NCBI GenBank assembly: GCA_963836015.1
Contig: CAWIIF010000013.1
Span: 1 to 64,000 of the forward strand
Direction: 5' to 3'
Source of the DNA: CAWCDJ01 sp963836015
GTDB lineage: Bacteria; Acidobacteriota; Terriglobia; Bryobacterales; Bryobacteraceae
DNA length: 64,000 nt
Positions 19,950-29,264 of this stretch are shown here, in pieces. Within the stretch, counting starts at the first letter, position 1. Every line of letters begins with the position of its first letter. The notes beneath the pieces are model-generated. The model saw only the letters and a list, made by a program, of their open reading frames with translations, was not told the origin of the DNA and ran no database searches. The position numbers and the translations under genes were made by a program.

Positions 19950-21110
19950 CTAGTTTTGGCGGAGTTGGGTCGCGGAGGGAGCGGTGGGGTGGGTACTGAT
20001 AATCTCGGGCAAGACCCGCTTTCCCGGGGAGTCAGAGGCAAAGTACTGTTCTTCCGAGAGCTTGCGGTAGAACGCCCCGGCTACTCCCGCGGCAAAGGGA
20101 CCGCTGAAAGCGCGGCTGCCGGCCAGCATCACCACCACGACGAGCTGATGGTGGTCGCTCTGATTGAACGATCCAAACCAGCCCATGTGGTTGGAAGTGG
20201 GAAAATCGGTGCAGGTGCCGGTCTTTCCGAGGATCGGTTCGTTCGGATCGACATTGGCGCGCCGGGCAGTGCCATAGTCGACCGCCCCGCGCATGCCGTC
20301 CTTCAGGTCCTGAATGCCTTTTGGATCCAGATCGAGCGTACGCTTAAGTTTGGGAGTCAACTGCTCCGCCTCTTCCTGGGAGCGGGGGTATTGCAGATAG
20401 TAGAGTGTGCCGTTGTTGACGATGGCGGTCAACATTCCCGTTAACTCCAGCGGGGTCATCAGAAAACCTTCGCCGAAGCTGGTCATCATCCCGACCCCGC
20501 CGTACTTCGGCGGCTCGGCGGGAACCGTCCCAGGCTGCTCGCCCGGAATATCCAGCCCCGCCTTCTCTCCGAGGCCCAGCATCTGCGCATAGTGGGTAAC
20601 CCGGTCGAACCCCAGCCGGTTCCCGAGAATCGCGAAATATTGATTGTTCGATCGCGCGATGGCGGTGGTCAGGTTATAGCTCGAATAACGACTGGTGTGG
20701 ATAAAAGTGTCGCGATCTACCACATGCTCGGTGAGGGCCGCAAGGGAAGTCACAATCTTGATCGTCGAGCAGGGAATGAACCCGCTCTTCAGTGCCAGTT
20801 TCTGGTTGACGATGGTCAGGATGCGGCCGTTGGCCGGGTCAGCCACCACGATGCTGCCGTTCATGGACCCCAGGGCGGACACCGCGGCCCGTCGAATCGT
20901 CAAGTCGTCGCCATCCGTAATATCGCCCAGCGTCGGATCCACGCGCGGAATGGCAGCCTGTCTCCGAACCGGCTTCCGCCGGGTCGTCTTTCGTGCAGTC
21001 TTGCGGACGGGCGCAGTCGTGCTTTTCCGGGTTTGCGCCTGGGCCGCGCCGGGATTCTGGAACAAGCCCAAAATCAGAGGGATAAGAATAAGGCCTTTAT
21101 AACCTGTCAT
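19950..21110 (-). CDS. Penicillin-binding transpeptidase-domain protein
   Basis: A 386-residue exported protein: signal peptide, a short basic segment rich in Arg/Lys/Thr (about 28-52), then a transpeptidase domain with the three penicilloyl-enzyme motifs, S115-TIK118, SNN at 154-156 and KTG at 296-298. It lacks the large N-terminal pedestal of class B PBPs, so it is a minimal DD-transpeptidase or a related serine enzyme. GFDRVTHYAQMLGLGEKAG and FGEGFLMTPLELTGMLTA are typical of the FtsI/PBP2 transpeptidase fold. It probably cross-links peptidoglycan; a class D-like beta-lactamase is less likely. A good promoter lies upstream. Confidence 0.88.
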   Translation of the reverse strand: MTGYKGLILIPLILGLFQNPGAAQAQTRKSTTAPVRKTARKTTRRKPVRRQAAIPRVDPTLGDITDGDDLTIRRAAVSALGSMNGSIVVADPANGRILTIVNQKLALKSGFIPCSTIKIVTSLAALTEHVVDRDTFIHTSRYSSYNLTTAIARSNNQYFAILGNRLGFDRVTHYAQMLGLGEKAGLDIPGEQPGTVPAEPPKYGGVGMMTSFGEGFLMTPLELTGMLTAIVNNGTLYYLQYPRSQEEAEQLTPKLKRTLDLDPKGIQDLKDGMRGAVDYGTARRANVDPNEPILGKTGTCTDFPTSNHMGWFGSFNQSDHHQLVVVVMLAGSRAFSGPFAAGVAGAFYRKLSEEQYFASDSPGKRVLPEIISTHPTAPSATQLRQN

Positions 21111-21151
21111 TCGCCCCTACAACTGTACGAATTCAAACATACGGCTACAAT

Positions 21152-21181
21152 ATTATCCTCAAAAGAAAAACACCGAGTCAA
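21152..21181 (-). promoter_or_regulatory. Sigma70-type promoter of the transpeptidase gene
   Basis: On the minus strand TTGACT (21176-21181) and GATAAT (21152-21157) are separated by 18 bases, about 40 bases upstream of the ATG at 21110. The region is markedly AT-richer than its surroundings. Confidence 0.55.
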
Positions 21182-21262
21182 CCTGTCAACCCTCTATTTC
21201 CCGATGCACTCGCGGGAATAATCGGCGGAAATTGTCTGCGAGTGTACAGGAAAGCCCGCTCT

Positions 21263-21778
21263 TTACATTCGCGAGGCCGTACGATTGCGTGGAATGCTCA
21301 GCGATTGCCATCGGGGTCCGGCAAAATGTTTGGCCAGCAGTACAATTTGGCCCGTATGATCCGCGTAATGTGCAATTTGCCGGTTGACGGCCTGCATCAC
21401 CGAGTGGGGCTGGCCGCGGATCGTGACAGTCCGGCCGAGGTCGGCGTCCGATAGCGGCTCGAGGGCGTCGAACACGCACTTCCAGCCGCCCTCCCACATC
21501 GACATCAACTCGGCGCGGTCGGCAGGCGCGCGGTCGAATTCGCCGTCGCGGTTGCGGTCCGGCTTCTCGCCGTCGGTAGTCAGGAAGTCCGTCCACCGCG
21601 ACCGCATGTTGCCGGCCATGTGTTTCGCGATGATCGCGATGGAGTTCATCTCGCCATCCAGCGCGGCGAACAGGTAGTCGTCGGGAACTTGCTCCATGGC
21701 GCGCTCCGCCATCTTTTTATAAGTACGGAAGACGTTGAGCGCATCCTTCAAATACGAGGTGGTGAACTCGTGCGTCAT
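21263..21778 (-). CDS. DinB superfamily protein (DUF1572 type)
   Basis: A 171-residue four-helix-bundle protein. The His residues expected to bind a metal are visible in IAIIAKHMAGNMRSRWTDFL and in RQIAHYADHTGQIVLLAKHF. The family is often called damage-inducible or thiol-transferase-like, but the function of this branch is not established. It is divergent from pheS. A second member lies at 48722-49243; the two share the pattern of an RQ...H..HTGQI helix. Confidence 0.85.
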   Translation of the reverse strand: MTHEFTTSYLKDALNVFRTYKKMAERAMEQVPDDYLFAALDGEMNSIAIIAKHMAGNMRSRWTDFLTTDGEKPDRNRDGEFDRAPADRAELMSMWEGGWKCVFDALEPLSDADLGRTVTIRGQPHSVMQAVNRQIAHYADHTGQIVLLAKHFAGPRWQSLSIPRNRTASRM

Positions 21779-21818
21779 GCCTCCTATTGTGGCTCACGCT
21801 ACAATGAAATTTCCAAAC

Positions 21819-22841
21819 ATGATCGATGATTCGATAAAGGAACTGGAATTCCGTTCCCTGGAGCGGATTGCATCCGCGGGCACCGCCGAAGAATTGGAGG
21901 CGGTCCGGGTGGAAGCCCTGGGGCGCAAAGGCGGGCTCACCCAGTTCAGCAAGGAAATGGGAAAGCTCGCCCCGGAAGAGCGGGCGCGCGTCGGCAAGCT
22001 GCTCAACGGCGCCAAGCAGAAGCTGGAGGACGCGTTCGAGTCGAAAAAGCGCTCCTTCGAGGAGTCCGCCCTGCGGACCCGCCTCGACGCCGAATGGCTG
22101 GATCTCACGCTGCCCGCGCGCGGGCCGCGCCGCGGCCACCTGCACCCCATTACGCGCATCCAGCGGGAGCTCGAGGAGCTTTTCGTTTCGCTCGGCTTCG
22201 CGGTCCTGGACGGGCCCGAGGTGGAGACCGAGTACCACAATTTCGACGCCCTCAACATTCCGCCCGATCATCCGGCGCGCGATATGCAGGACACCTTCTG
22301 GCTGGAAGGCGGCAACCTGCTGCGCACGCACACTTCACCGGTGCAGGTGCGCGGCATGGAACGCCTGGGGCCGCCCCTGCGCATGATCGCGCCCGGCCGG
22401 GTGTTCCGCAACGAGAGCGTGGATGCTTCCCACGAGCATACGTTTTATCAGCTCGAAGGCATGATGGTGGACCGCGATGTCTCCGTGGCGCACCTGATCT
22501 ACTTCATGAAAACCCTGCTGGCCGCGATCTTCCATCGCGAGGTGACGGTGCGGCTGCGTCCCGGCTACTTCCCGTTCGTCGAGCCGGGTTTCGAGCTGGA
22601 TATCCGCTGCCTGATCTGCGGCGGCGAGGGATGCCCGGTGTGCAAGCAGAGCGGCTGGGTGGAACTGCTGCCGTGCGGCCTGGTGAACCCGAACGTCCTT
22701 CGCATGAGCGGCATCGACCCGGAGCAGTGGAACGGCTTCGCGTTCGGCCTGGGGCTGACGCGTCTGGTGATGATGCGCTACGCCATCGACGACATCCGCC
22801 AGTTACAAGGCGGCGACCTTAGATTCCTGGAGCAGTTCTAG
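21819..22841 (+). CDS. pheS: Phenylalanyl-tRNA synthetase alpha subunit
   Basis: The catalytic alpha chain of the (alpha beta)2 enzyme. It has an N-terminal coiled coil (RVGKLLNGAKQKLEDAF) followed by the class II core: HPITRIQRELEELFVSLGF, RTHTSPVQVRGM, VFRNESVDASHEHTFYQLEG (motif 2), and motif 3 GLGLTRLVMMRYAIDDIRQL. A CICGGEGCPVCKQSG cysteine cluster is as in many bacterial PheS. I choose the ATG at 21819, which matches the family start; an ATG at 21804 is in frame but overlaps a TACAAT box. pheT starts two bases after the stop. Confidence 0.96.
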   Translation: MIDDSIKELEFRSLERIASAGTAEELEAVRVEALGRKGGLTQFSKEMGKLAPEERARVGKLLNGAKQKLEDAFESKKRSFEESALRTRLDAEWLDLTLPARGPRRGHLHPITRIQRELEELFVSLGFAVLDGPEVETEYHNFDALNIPPDHPARDMQDTFWLEGGNLLRTHTSPVQVRGMERLGPPLRMIAPGRVFRNESVDASHEHTFYQLEGMMVDRDVSVAHLIYFMKTLLAAIFHREVTVRLRPGYFPFVEPGFELDIRCLICGGEGCPVCKQSGWVELLPCGLVNPNVLRMSGIDPEQWNGFAFGLGLTRLVMMRYAIDDIRQLQGGDLRFLEQF

Positions 22842-22843
22842 CC

Positions 22844-25153
22844 TTGAAATTCTCCTACAACTGGATTCGCGAACTCGTCGAGGACCTGGACTACGCACCC
22901 GGCCCGCTCGAAAAGCTCATCACCATGAAGACGGCGGAGTGCGAAGGCATCGAGGTCGCCGGAGCTCTGCTGGAGCGGGCCTGCGCCGCGCGTGTCGAGT
23001 CGGTGGAGCCGCTCGAAGGCTCCCACAACGTGAAGGCGGTAGTGGACGCCGGCCGCTACGGGCGCAAGACCGTGGTGTGCGGAGCGCCCAACTGCCGCGT
23101 AGGCGTGATCACCGCGTACGTTCCGGTCGGCAGCAAGCTGATTCACGGCGTGGAAAGCGACGGCATGCTCGCCAGCGCCGCCGAACTCGGGATCAACCGG
23201 GATCACGAGGGTATTGTCGAGCTGGATTCGCAGGTGGGCGCGCCGGTAGCGGGTTGTGTGCCCGATAGCGTGATCGAGATCGACAACAAATCGATCACTC
23301 ACCGGCCGGACCTGTGGGGCCACCACGGCATGGCGCGCGAAGTCGCCGCGATCCTCGGCAAAAAGTTGAAGGACCCGGCGAACCTCAGCCTGCTGCCCGA
23401 AGGACCGGCCGCCGTGAAAGTGCGCATCGAAGACTTCACGCTGTGCCCGCGATACAGCGCACTGGTTTTCGATAATGTCACGGTGCAGCCGTCGCCGTTG
23501 TGGCTGCAATACCGCCTGACCGCGATCGGGTTGAACCCGATCAACAACATCGTCGACATGACGAATTTCGTGATGGCCGAATTGGCGCAGCCGATGCACG
23601 CGTTCGACGCGGACCTGCTGAAGGGCGACACGATCTTCGTCCGCCGGGCGAAGGCAGGCGAGCGCTTCCGCGCGCTGAATGACGAGGAATATACTCTCGA
23701 GCCGTCGAACCTGGTAATCGCGGACGCCGAGGGGGCCATCGCGCTGGCCGGCGTGATCGGCGGAGGCGACAGCGCCATCAGCGAGCGCACCACCCGGGTG
23801 GTCCTCGAGAGCGCGAATTTCCAAGCCTCGTCCGTGCGCAAGACTTCGTCCGCCATCAAGCTTCGCACCGACGCCTCCATGCGCTTCGAGAAAGCGCAGG
23901 ACCCTGTCAATACGATGCGGGGGCTGGCGCGGGCGGTGGAATTGCTCCGGGAGCTGTCGCCGGGCATCCGCCTGGTGGGCGGTCTCGCCGACGAGAAAAC
24001 CGACCTGACGCTCCCTCCTCCGGTAGAGCTTCCGCTCGACTGGCTGGAACGGAAACTGGGCCGCTCGATCGCGCCGGCGGACGTGCGTGAAATCTTGGAG
24101 CGGCTGGAATTCGGCGTAACGGAGCCGGAGCCGCGCATCTTTTCCGTGTCGGTGCCTTCCTGGCGCGCCACCAAGGACGTCGCCATCAAGGACGACCTGG
24201 TGGAAGAGGTCGGCCGCATGGTGGGCTATGACTCCATCACGCCGCAGGCTCCCCTGCTGCCGGCCACCGTGCCTCCCGCCAACCCCGAGCGGCGGTTCCA
24301 GCACGACGTGCGCAACCTGTTCGTCGACCTGGGCTTCACCGAGGTCTACAACTACTCGTTCATCAGCGAGGAGGCCGCGCTCGCATTCGGCTTCGATCCG
24401 GCCGCGCAGGTGCGGGTGACCAATCCCATCGCGTCGGACCAGGCCCTGCTGCGCAGTTCGCTGCTGCCGGGCATCTGGAAGAACATCACCGAGAATGCCA
24501 AGCACCGCGAGTCGTTCCGTCTGTTCGAGATCGGACTGGAGATCCACAAGCCCTACGAAGGCCTGCCCGACGAGGCGCCCCACCTGGTGGCTGCTATCTA
24601 TGACCGGCAGGGCGACGGCGAAGCGGGGCTGTTCGAAATCAAGCGCGCGGCGGAGTGCCTGCTGCCCGGCGCGCAGGTGATCGCCGCCGAGGCGGCGCCC
24701 TACGAGCACCCGGCGCGGGCCGCTGAAATCGACTGGCGCGGAGAACGCGTGGGGCGGATCTTCGAGCTGCATCCGTCGCTCGTCGAGACCGGACGCGCCG
24801 CCGTACTCGACCTGGATCTGCGGCGGATCGAGTCGCTGAGCGCGACGGAGGTAAAGTACTCGCCCATCCGGCGCTATCCTTCGAGCGCTTTCGACCTCTC
24901 CGTGATCGCCAGGACGCGCGAGCCGGCCGGCAAGCTGCAATCGAGCGTGGCCTCCTTCGCCGGGCCGCTGCTGGAGTCGATCCAGTTCGTGCGGCAATAC
25001 GCCGGGCCACCGCTCGAGGCAGGCCGCAAGAGCGTCTCCTTCCGGGTGACCGTGGGTTCGGGGGAGCGCACCCTGTCCTCCGAAGAGGTCGGCCGGATTC
25101 GCGAAAGCATCATCGAAGGCATGCGCGCTCAAGGCTACGAACTGCGGGTGTGA
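22844..25153 (+). CDS. pheT: Phenylalanyl-tRNA synthetase beta subunit
   Basis: A 769-residue partner of PheS, apparently started by TTG (MKFSYNWIRELVEDLDYAPG is the usual N-terminus). The tRNA-binding domain lies at about 40-150, then the B3/B4 editing domain (NKSITHRPDLWGHHGMAREV, NIVDMTNFVMAELAQPMHAF), B5 (about 390-470), the catalytic-like core, and the C-terminal anticodon-binding FDX-ACB domain (RRYPSSAFDLSVIARTREPA). It forms an operon with pheS and the HNH gene directly after it. Confidence 0.96.
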   Translation: MKFSYNWIRELVEDLDYAPGPLEKLITMKTAECEGIEVAGALLERACAARVESVEPLEGSHNVKAVVDAGRYGRKTVVCGAPNCRVGVITAYVPVGSKLIHGVESDGMLASAAELGINRDHEGIVELDSQVGAPVAGCVPDSVIEIDNKSITHRPDLWGHHGMAREVAAILGKKLKDPANLSLLPEGPAAVKVRIEDFTLCPRYSALVFDNVTVQPSPLWLQYRLTAIGLNPINNIVDMTNFVMAELAQPMHAFDADLLKGDTIFVRRAKAGERFRALNDEEYTLEPSNLVIADAEGAIALAGVIGGGDSAISERTTRVVLESANFQASSVRKTSSAIKLRTDASMRFEKAQDPVNTMRGLARAVELLRELSPGIRLVGGLADEKTDLTLPPPVELPLDWLERKLGRSIAPADVREILERLEFGVTEPEPRIFSVSVPSWRATKDVAIKDDLVEEVGRMVGYDSITPQAPLLPATVPPANPERRFQHDVRNLFVDLGFTEVYNYSFISEEAALAFGFDPAAQVRVTNPIASDQALLRSSLLPGIWKNITENAKHRESFRLFEIGLEIHKPYEGLPDEAPHLVAAIYDRQGDGEAGLFEIKRAAECLLPGAQVIAAEAAPYEHPARAAEIDWRGERVGRIFELHPSLVETGRAAVLDLDLRRIESLSATEVKYSPIRRYPSSAFDLSVIARTREPAGKLQSSVASFAGPLLESIQFVRQYAGPPLEAGRKSVSFRVTVGSGERTLSSEEVGRIRESIIEGMRAQGYELRV

Positions 25154-25154
25154 A

Positions 25155-25625
25155 GTGAGTACGCGGCGCGTCCAGCCCGGCGGCCGGCTCAAGCAGAAGC
25201 GCGGACCCTGCCGCTGGTGCGGCGGCGAAGTGCCCGCCCGCCGGTTCACCTTCTGCAGCGATGCCTGCGTGCACCAATGGAAGCTCAGGACGGACGCCGG
25301 CTACCTGCGCGAACAGGTCTATCTGCGCGACCACGGCGTGTGCGCGTTGTGCGGCCTCGATACAGAGGCGCTGCGCAAAGAAAAACGCAAGCTCGACTAT
25401 GCCGCGCGGCGGCGTTTTGAGAAGGATTGGGGCGGCCGCCGGCACCTTTGGGACGCCGACCACATCGTGCCGGTGGCCGAGGGCGGCGGCGAGTGCGACC
25501 TCTCGAACATGCGGACCCTGTGCCTTCGATGCCACCGCGCGGTGACGGCCGCGCTGCGAAAACGGCTCGCGAAAGGGAGCCGGCCCGTCAGTCCGGAAGG
25601 CTATTCCAGCGCCGCCGTCACGTAG
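25155..25625 (+). CDS. HNH endonuclease domain protein
   Basis: A 156-residue protein started by GTG one base after the pheT stop. Two CxxC zinc pairs occur near the N-terminus (CRWCGG and a later CSDAC) and a third around CALCGLD. The HNH core reads LWDADHIVPVAEGGGECDLS then NMRTLCLRCHRAVT, with the His of the DHI motif and the following Asn and His present. Free-standing HNH proteins of this size cut or nick DNA, but the target here is unknown. The position behind pheT may be incidental. Its last 25 bases overlap the convergent htrA remnant. Confidence 0.85.
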   Translation: MSTRRVQPGGRLKQKRGPCRWCGGEVPARRFTFCSDACVHQWKLRTDAGYLREQVYLRDHGVCALCGLDTEALRKEKRKLDYAARRRFEKDWGGRRHLWDADHIVPVAEGGGECDLSNMRTLCLRCHRAVTAALRKRLAKGSRPVSPEGYSSAAVT

Positions 25626-26781
25626 ATCAGTTGCCCCAACCGTTCCACCAGGAGCGCAATCGGGTCGCCCGATTTCCTTTTGTTCAGCGCGTTCCGCAGC
25701 TCGTCGAGTGAAGTGACGGGCTGGTTGTTCAGCGAGTAGATCACGTCGCCTGTCGCCAGGCCTGGATTCATCCCGGCATACTCCGCCGACGACGCCGCCA
25801 CCGCCACGCCCGAAAGACGCCTCAGGTTCGGCAGAATCGCAGTCACCTTCGCATCCACCGTCATCGCCAGAATCCCCAACCGGCGAACCAGCGTTGCATC
25901 GGAATTGGCGAGGTCCTCCAGTTGGCCCGGCTCGTTCTGCCGGTCGAGAACGGCGACTTTCTTGGACATCCGCTCCTTGCCGCGCTGGATCTCCATCGTC
26001 AACTCTTCTCCGGGCGTCCCCTGAAACACCGCCAGAGCCAGGTCCCGCGACGCTCGCATCGGCTTTCCATCGATCGACAGCACTACGTCTCCTGGTTCGA
26101 GTCCCGCGGCATCGGCCGAACCCTCCGGCGCGACATCCGATAGGATGACCCCCGAATCCCTGTCCAGTCCGAGGGCCTCTCCAAGACCTGGAGTGATCGT
26201 TTCGGGAATTACTCCGATAAAACCATCGGACTTTCCGACTCCAGTTGCCGGTAAGTCGCGCTGATCACCCCATGCGTCAGGGAGTTCTGCAATCCGAGCG
26301 GACTGCCCAGGGCCAGAACCAATTGCCCCTGCCGGAGCTCATCCGAGTCCAGGAAGGAAAGCGTCGGGAGGTTCTTTTCCTCCACCTTCACGACGGCGAT
26401 ATCCACCTGGCGGTCGAGTCCGATCAGTTTCGCGGGAATCCTGTGCGCGTGTGGATCTTTTCCTCTTTCGTCGCTCCGAAGGATGTTGACCTCGATGCGG
26501 CGGGCGTTGTGCACTACATGAGCGTTGGTGACGATATACCCGTCAGGGTCTACAATCACACCCGACCCGGTTGCTTCCTGCTCCGAGACGAACCCCGTGC
26601 GTTGCGAATCTCCCTTGCCGAGGGGCGCCAATGTCTGTACCACGATCTGCACAACAGCCGGACTCGCGGACTGGGCGAGATTCTCCATGGCTGCACTGTA
26701 ATCAGCCAGGAGCTTCGACCACTTCGCAGACAGCGTCCCTGTTTGCGCCGAACCTGGTCCAAGAGCTAATAACAGGACCAT
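25601..26781 (-). pseudogene. htrA: HtrA/DegP-like serine protease, internal deletion removing the catalytic Ser
   Basis: The N-terminal part starts at ATG 26781 with a hydrophobic leader, then shows the trypsin-like His (YIVTNAHVVHNA) and Asp (DRQVDIAVVKVEE) and LALGSPLGLQNSLTHGVISA. It runs out of frame after LESESPMV at about 26222. In the next frame the protein resumes at GFIGVIPETITPGLGEALGL, the start of the first PDZ domain; a second PDZ follows to 25601. In intact relatives about 70 residues with the catalytic GNSGG loop lie between these two points. Here they are absent and the join is also out of frame. The gene cannot encode an active protease as written. Assembly collapse is an alternative. 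Confidence 0.85.
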
Positions 26782-26858
26782 CGCACGAGAGTTACCGTTC
26801 GGATCATGTCTCTTTTATACCTCCGCCAAGCGGAGCGCATGTTAAACTCTCGGCCAGG

Positions 26859-27602
26859 GTGCCGAGCCGGATTGCTCTTTTCCTTCTCACTGCCGCGGTC
26901 GCGCAAGCGTCCCTGGTCATTCACATTCGCACCCCGCGCGGCATCGTCGCCTGTGCCGATAAACGGGTCAAGGGCGCCGAGACATCGGACACTTACATCA
27001 AGCTGATTCCGAACGGCGATTCCTGCGCGTACGCCGTTACAGGCAATGCCAACACATTCTGGGGCAAGTCCCACACCGAGCTGGAGTATTCCATCTACGC
27101 GGTGATCGAGAAGTTCCTGGAAGCCGCCCCCTGCAGCGATCGAGCCGTCGATCTGGACGCGCTTGGCAGAGAGATCGAACGGTCGATGCTGGCCGCCCTC
27201 CGAAAGGGCCGGGTGGATCCGCCCGCGCCCTCCTCGGTAGTGATCCTCATTCATCGCGATGAAAGCGGCCGGCTGCGGACCGGACGGTGCCTGATCACCA
27301 CCCGGCTAAGCGAACGGAACGCGATCGTTTCCGTGAAGAGCGAGTGCAAGGATACCAGCGCGGAGAAGATTCTGGCTTACGGCGATGGATCGTACCTGAA
27401 ACAGCTTGCCCCGACCGGTGTCAACTATACGGACGCGGTGGGTTTCGCGCAGGCCCTGATCCGCTCCAGCGCGGAGTATGTCGCCGCGCAGGGAGATGCG
27501 GACATCAGCAGCGAAAGCGACTGCCTTCTGGTTCCCCAGACAGGCAGCCTCGGCTGGACCTCGCCGCCGCAAGGCGCGTATCCGCCCGGCTATCCCAAGT
27601 AG
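26859..27602 (+). CDS. Secreted proteasome-like Ntn-hydrolase candidate
   Basis: A 247-residue protein with a likely GTG start (26859) and a signal peptide ending AVAQA. The mature protein would begin with Ser in SLVIHIRTPRGIVACADKRV. Counting that Ser as residue 1, an Asp falls at position 17 and a Lys at 31, the arrangement of 20S-proteasome/HslV-type N-terminal nucleophile hydrolases (Thr1, Asp17, Lys33). The continuation KLIPNGDSCAYAVTGNAN resembles the second strand pair of that fold. The tail is Pro/Gly rich. Ser as nucleophile, and signal peptidase exposing it, are inferences. It is divergent from the htrA remnant. Confidence 0.55.
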   Translation: MPSRIALFLLTAAVAQASLVIHIRTPRGIVACADKRVKGAETSDTYIKLIPNGDSCAYAVTGNANTFWGKSHTELEYSIYAVIEKFLEAAPCSDRAVDLDALGREIERSMLAALRKGRVDPPAPSSVVILIHRDESGRLRTGRCLITTRLSERNAIVSVKSECKDTSAEKILAYGDGSYLKQLAPTGVNYTDAVGFAQALIRSSAEYVAAQGDADISSESDCLLVPQTGSLGWTSPPQGAYPPGYPK

Positions 27603-27654
27603 CGTGCCTACCGCGCCAGGCGCCGGTTCTCGTACAGGGCCCGTCGAAGTGTCT

Positions 27655-28590
27655 TTATGCCTGCTCCAGCGCTTTCACGTGCGAGGCGGCGGCGGACGCG
27701 AGACCACTCAGGTTGTATCCCCCTTCCAGGGCGGAAACGACGCGACCGGCCGCGTATTGATCCGCCATTTGCATCACGGCAGCGGTGAGGTCCGCGAAAT
27801 CCTCGTCGGTCAGGGTGAAGCGGCCGAGCAGGTCGCCGATTCGCGAATCGAATCCGGCCGAGATCAGAATGAACTCCGGCCGGAACTTCTGCATCGCGGG
27901 AAGCAGCGAATTCTCGACGGCCCCGAGAATTTCGGCGCGGCCGGAGCCCGCCGGAAAGGGAAAGTTCATGGTGGTGCCGGCGGCCGGGCCGTCCCCGGTC
28001 TCATTGGCGCGGCCGGTGCCGGGATAGAGCGGCCATTGGTGCGTGCTGAAGAAAAAGACGCTCGGGTCGAGGTAGAAGATGTCCTGCGTGCCGTTCCCGT
28101 GGTGCACGTCCCAATCCACAATCAGAACCCGCTCGATGCCATAGCGCCGCTGGGCATAGCGCGCCGCGATCGCCACATTGTTGAACAGGCAGAAGCCCAT
28201 GCCGCGGTCCGGAGTGGCGTGGTGGCCGGGCGGGCGGACCGCGCAGAACGCATTCTGCGCCTGGCCGCGACACACCGCGTCGACCGCGTTCAGGACGCCG
28301 CCGGCGGCATGCAGCGCGGCATCCCACGAGCCGCTCGTGATGTCGGTGTCGCCCGTGCACAGATAGGGCCGGCCGGCATCGACTTCGTGTTTGGCGACGC
28401 CAATGTACTCGCGCGTGTGGCAGAGCGCCAGCTCGTCCTCGGTAGCGGCGCGCGGCTCGAGGCGCAGCAAGCGGCCGGCCTTCACGGCTTCCACAACGAC
28501 GTCGAAGCGCTCCGGGCGCTCCGGATGAGCCGGCACTCCGGCGAGATGCTCGCGGCACAGCGGATCGGCGGAGAGGGCGGTAGTCGGCAT
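27655..28590 (-). CDS. Histone deacetylase/AcuC family zinc amidohydrolase
   Basis: A 311-residue class II-type HDAC-family enzyme. Conserved elements are HPERPERFD, the charge-relay RPPGHHATPDRGMGFCLFNN, the zinc ligands in DWDVHHGNGTQDIFY and the late motif ILISAGFDSRIGD with GGYNLSGLA at the end. Bacterial members deacetylate lysines (AcuC), polyamines or acetoin-related substrates; the substrate here cannot be read. ATG 28590 is preferred because GGAGTGTG precedes it. It begins two bases after the queE stop, so it is the third gene of the queC-queE operon. Confidence 0.93.
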   Translation of the reverse strand: MPTTALSADPLCREHLAGVPAHPERPERFDVVVEAVKAGRLLRLEPRAATEDELALCHTREYIGVAKHEVDAGRPYLCTGDTDITSGSWDAALHAAGGVLNAVDAVCRGQAQNAFCAVRPPGHHATPDRGMGFCLFNNVAIAARYAQRRYGIERVLIVDWDVHHGNGTQDIFYLDPSVFFFSTHQWPLYPGTGRANETGDGPAAGTTMNFPFPAGSGRAEILGAVENSLLPAMQKFRPEFILISAGFDSRIGDLLGRFTLTDEDFADLTAAVMQMADQYAAGRVVSALEGGYNLSGLASAAASHVKALEQA

Positions 28591-28592
28591 GG

Positions 28593-29264
28593 TCACACTC
28601 CTCGGCGGTTGCCGTATAGATCGACGTGCAGGCGCGGGCTGAAGCGGAAGCCCTCCTGCTTGCAGATTTCGGCCAGCCAGAGGCCGCGCTCGCGCAGGCG
28701 TTCGGCATCCACGCCCTCCGGCATCAGGATCACGCGGTCCGCATCAGCCGCGAGGCTCTGGCACAGCGCTCGTACTTCTTCCAGGTCTTCCGGCCGGGCG
28801 ATGACGAACTTGAGCTGATAGTCGTACCGCGCCATCAACTCCGCCAGTACTTCCGGCTGAATGCGCAGCCCCTCGTGCCGCGCTGCCCAGGGGCCTTCCG
28901 GCGTGGAGTTGGCCAGTTTGGGGCTGATGCTCATCAGGTCGCACGCTACCGGACGGAACACCGTGCCGGCGGTCTCGATGGTGATGTGGAAGCCCGCCTC
29001 GCGCAACTGCTGCGTGAGCGGCAGCACTTCCGGCACGATCATCGGCTCGCCGCCGGTGACTACGGCGTGCCGCGCCGGATGCGCGCGCGCTTCGTCCAGG
29101 ATCCGCTCGAGCGGCATTTCGACGCCCTCGGGCTGCCACGAGGTGTAAGGCGTATCGCACCACGAGCAGCGCAGGTTGCAGCCGCTGGTGCGGATAAAGA
29201 ACGATGGCACGCCCACCAGCGACCCCTCGCCCTGGATCGAATAGAACAGCTCAGCGATCTTCAA
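28593..29264 (-). CDS. queE: 7-carboxy-7-deazaguanine synthase
   Basis: A 223-residue radical SAM enzyme that converts carboxytetrahydropterin to 7-carboxy-7-deazaguanine in preQ0/queuosine synthesis. The cluster motif is C29-x3-C33-x2-C36 within SGCNLRCSWCDTPYTSW. The N-terminus KIAELFYSIQGEGSLVGVP and VVTGGEPM are diagnostic of QueE. It overlaps queC by 14 bases and is followed by the HDAC-family gene. Confidence 0.96.
   Translation of the reverse strand: MKIAELFYSIQGEGSLVGVPSFFIRTSGCNLRCSWCDTPYTSWQPEGVEMPLERILDEARAHPARHAVVTGGEPMIVPEVLPLTQQLREAGFHITIETAGTVFRPVACDLMSISPKLANSTPEGPWAARHEGLRIQPEVLAELMARYDYQLKFVIARPEDLEEVRALCQSLAADADRVILMPEGVDAERLRERGLWLAEICKQEGFRFSPRLHVDLYGNRRGV

Noticed and set aside
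22838..25249. 803-codon open frame antisense to pheT
   Set aside because: It mirrors the pheT codon pattern in GC-rich DNA; the translation is Arg/Gly/His rich and matches no family, while pheT has complete domain signatures.
26085..26100. GGTTCGAGTCC string resembling a tRNA T arm
   Set aside because: It lies inside the htrA PDZ coding sequence and has no anticodon or acceptor stem around it.
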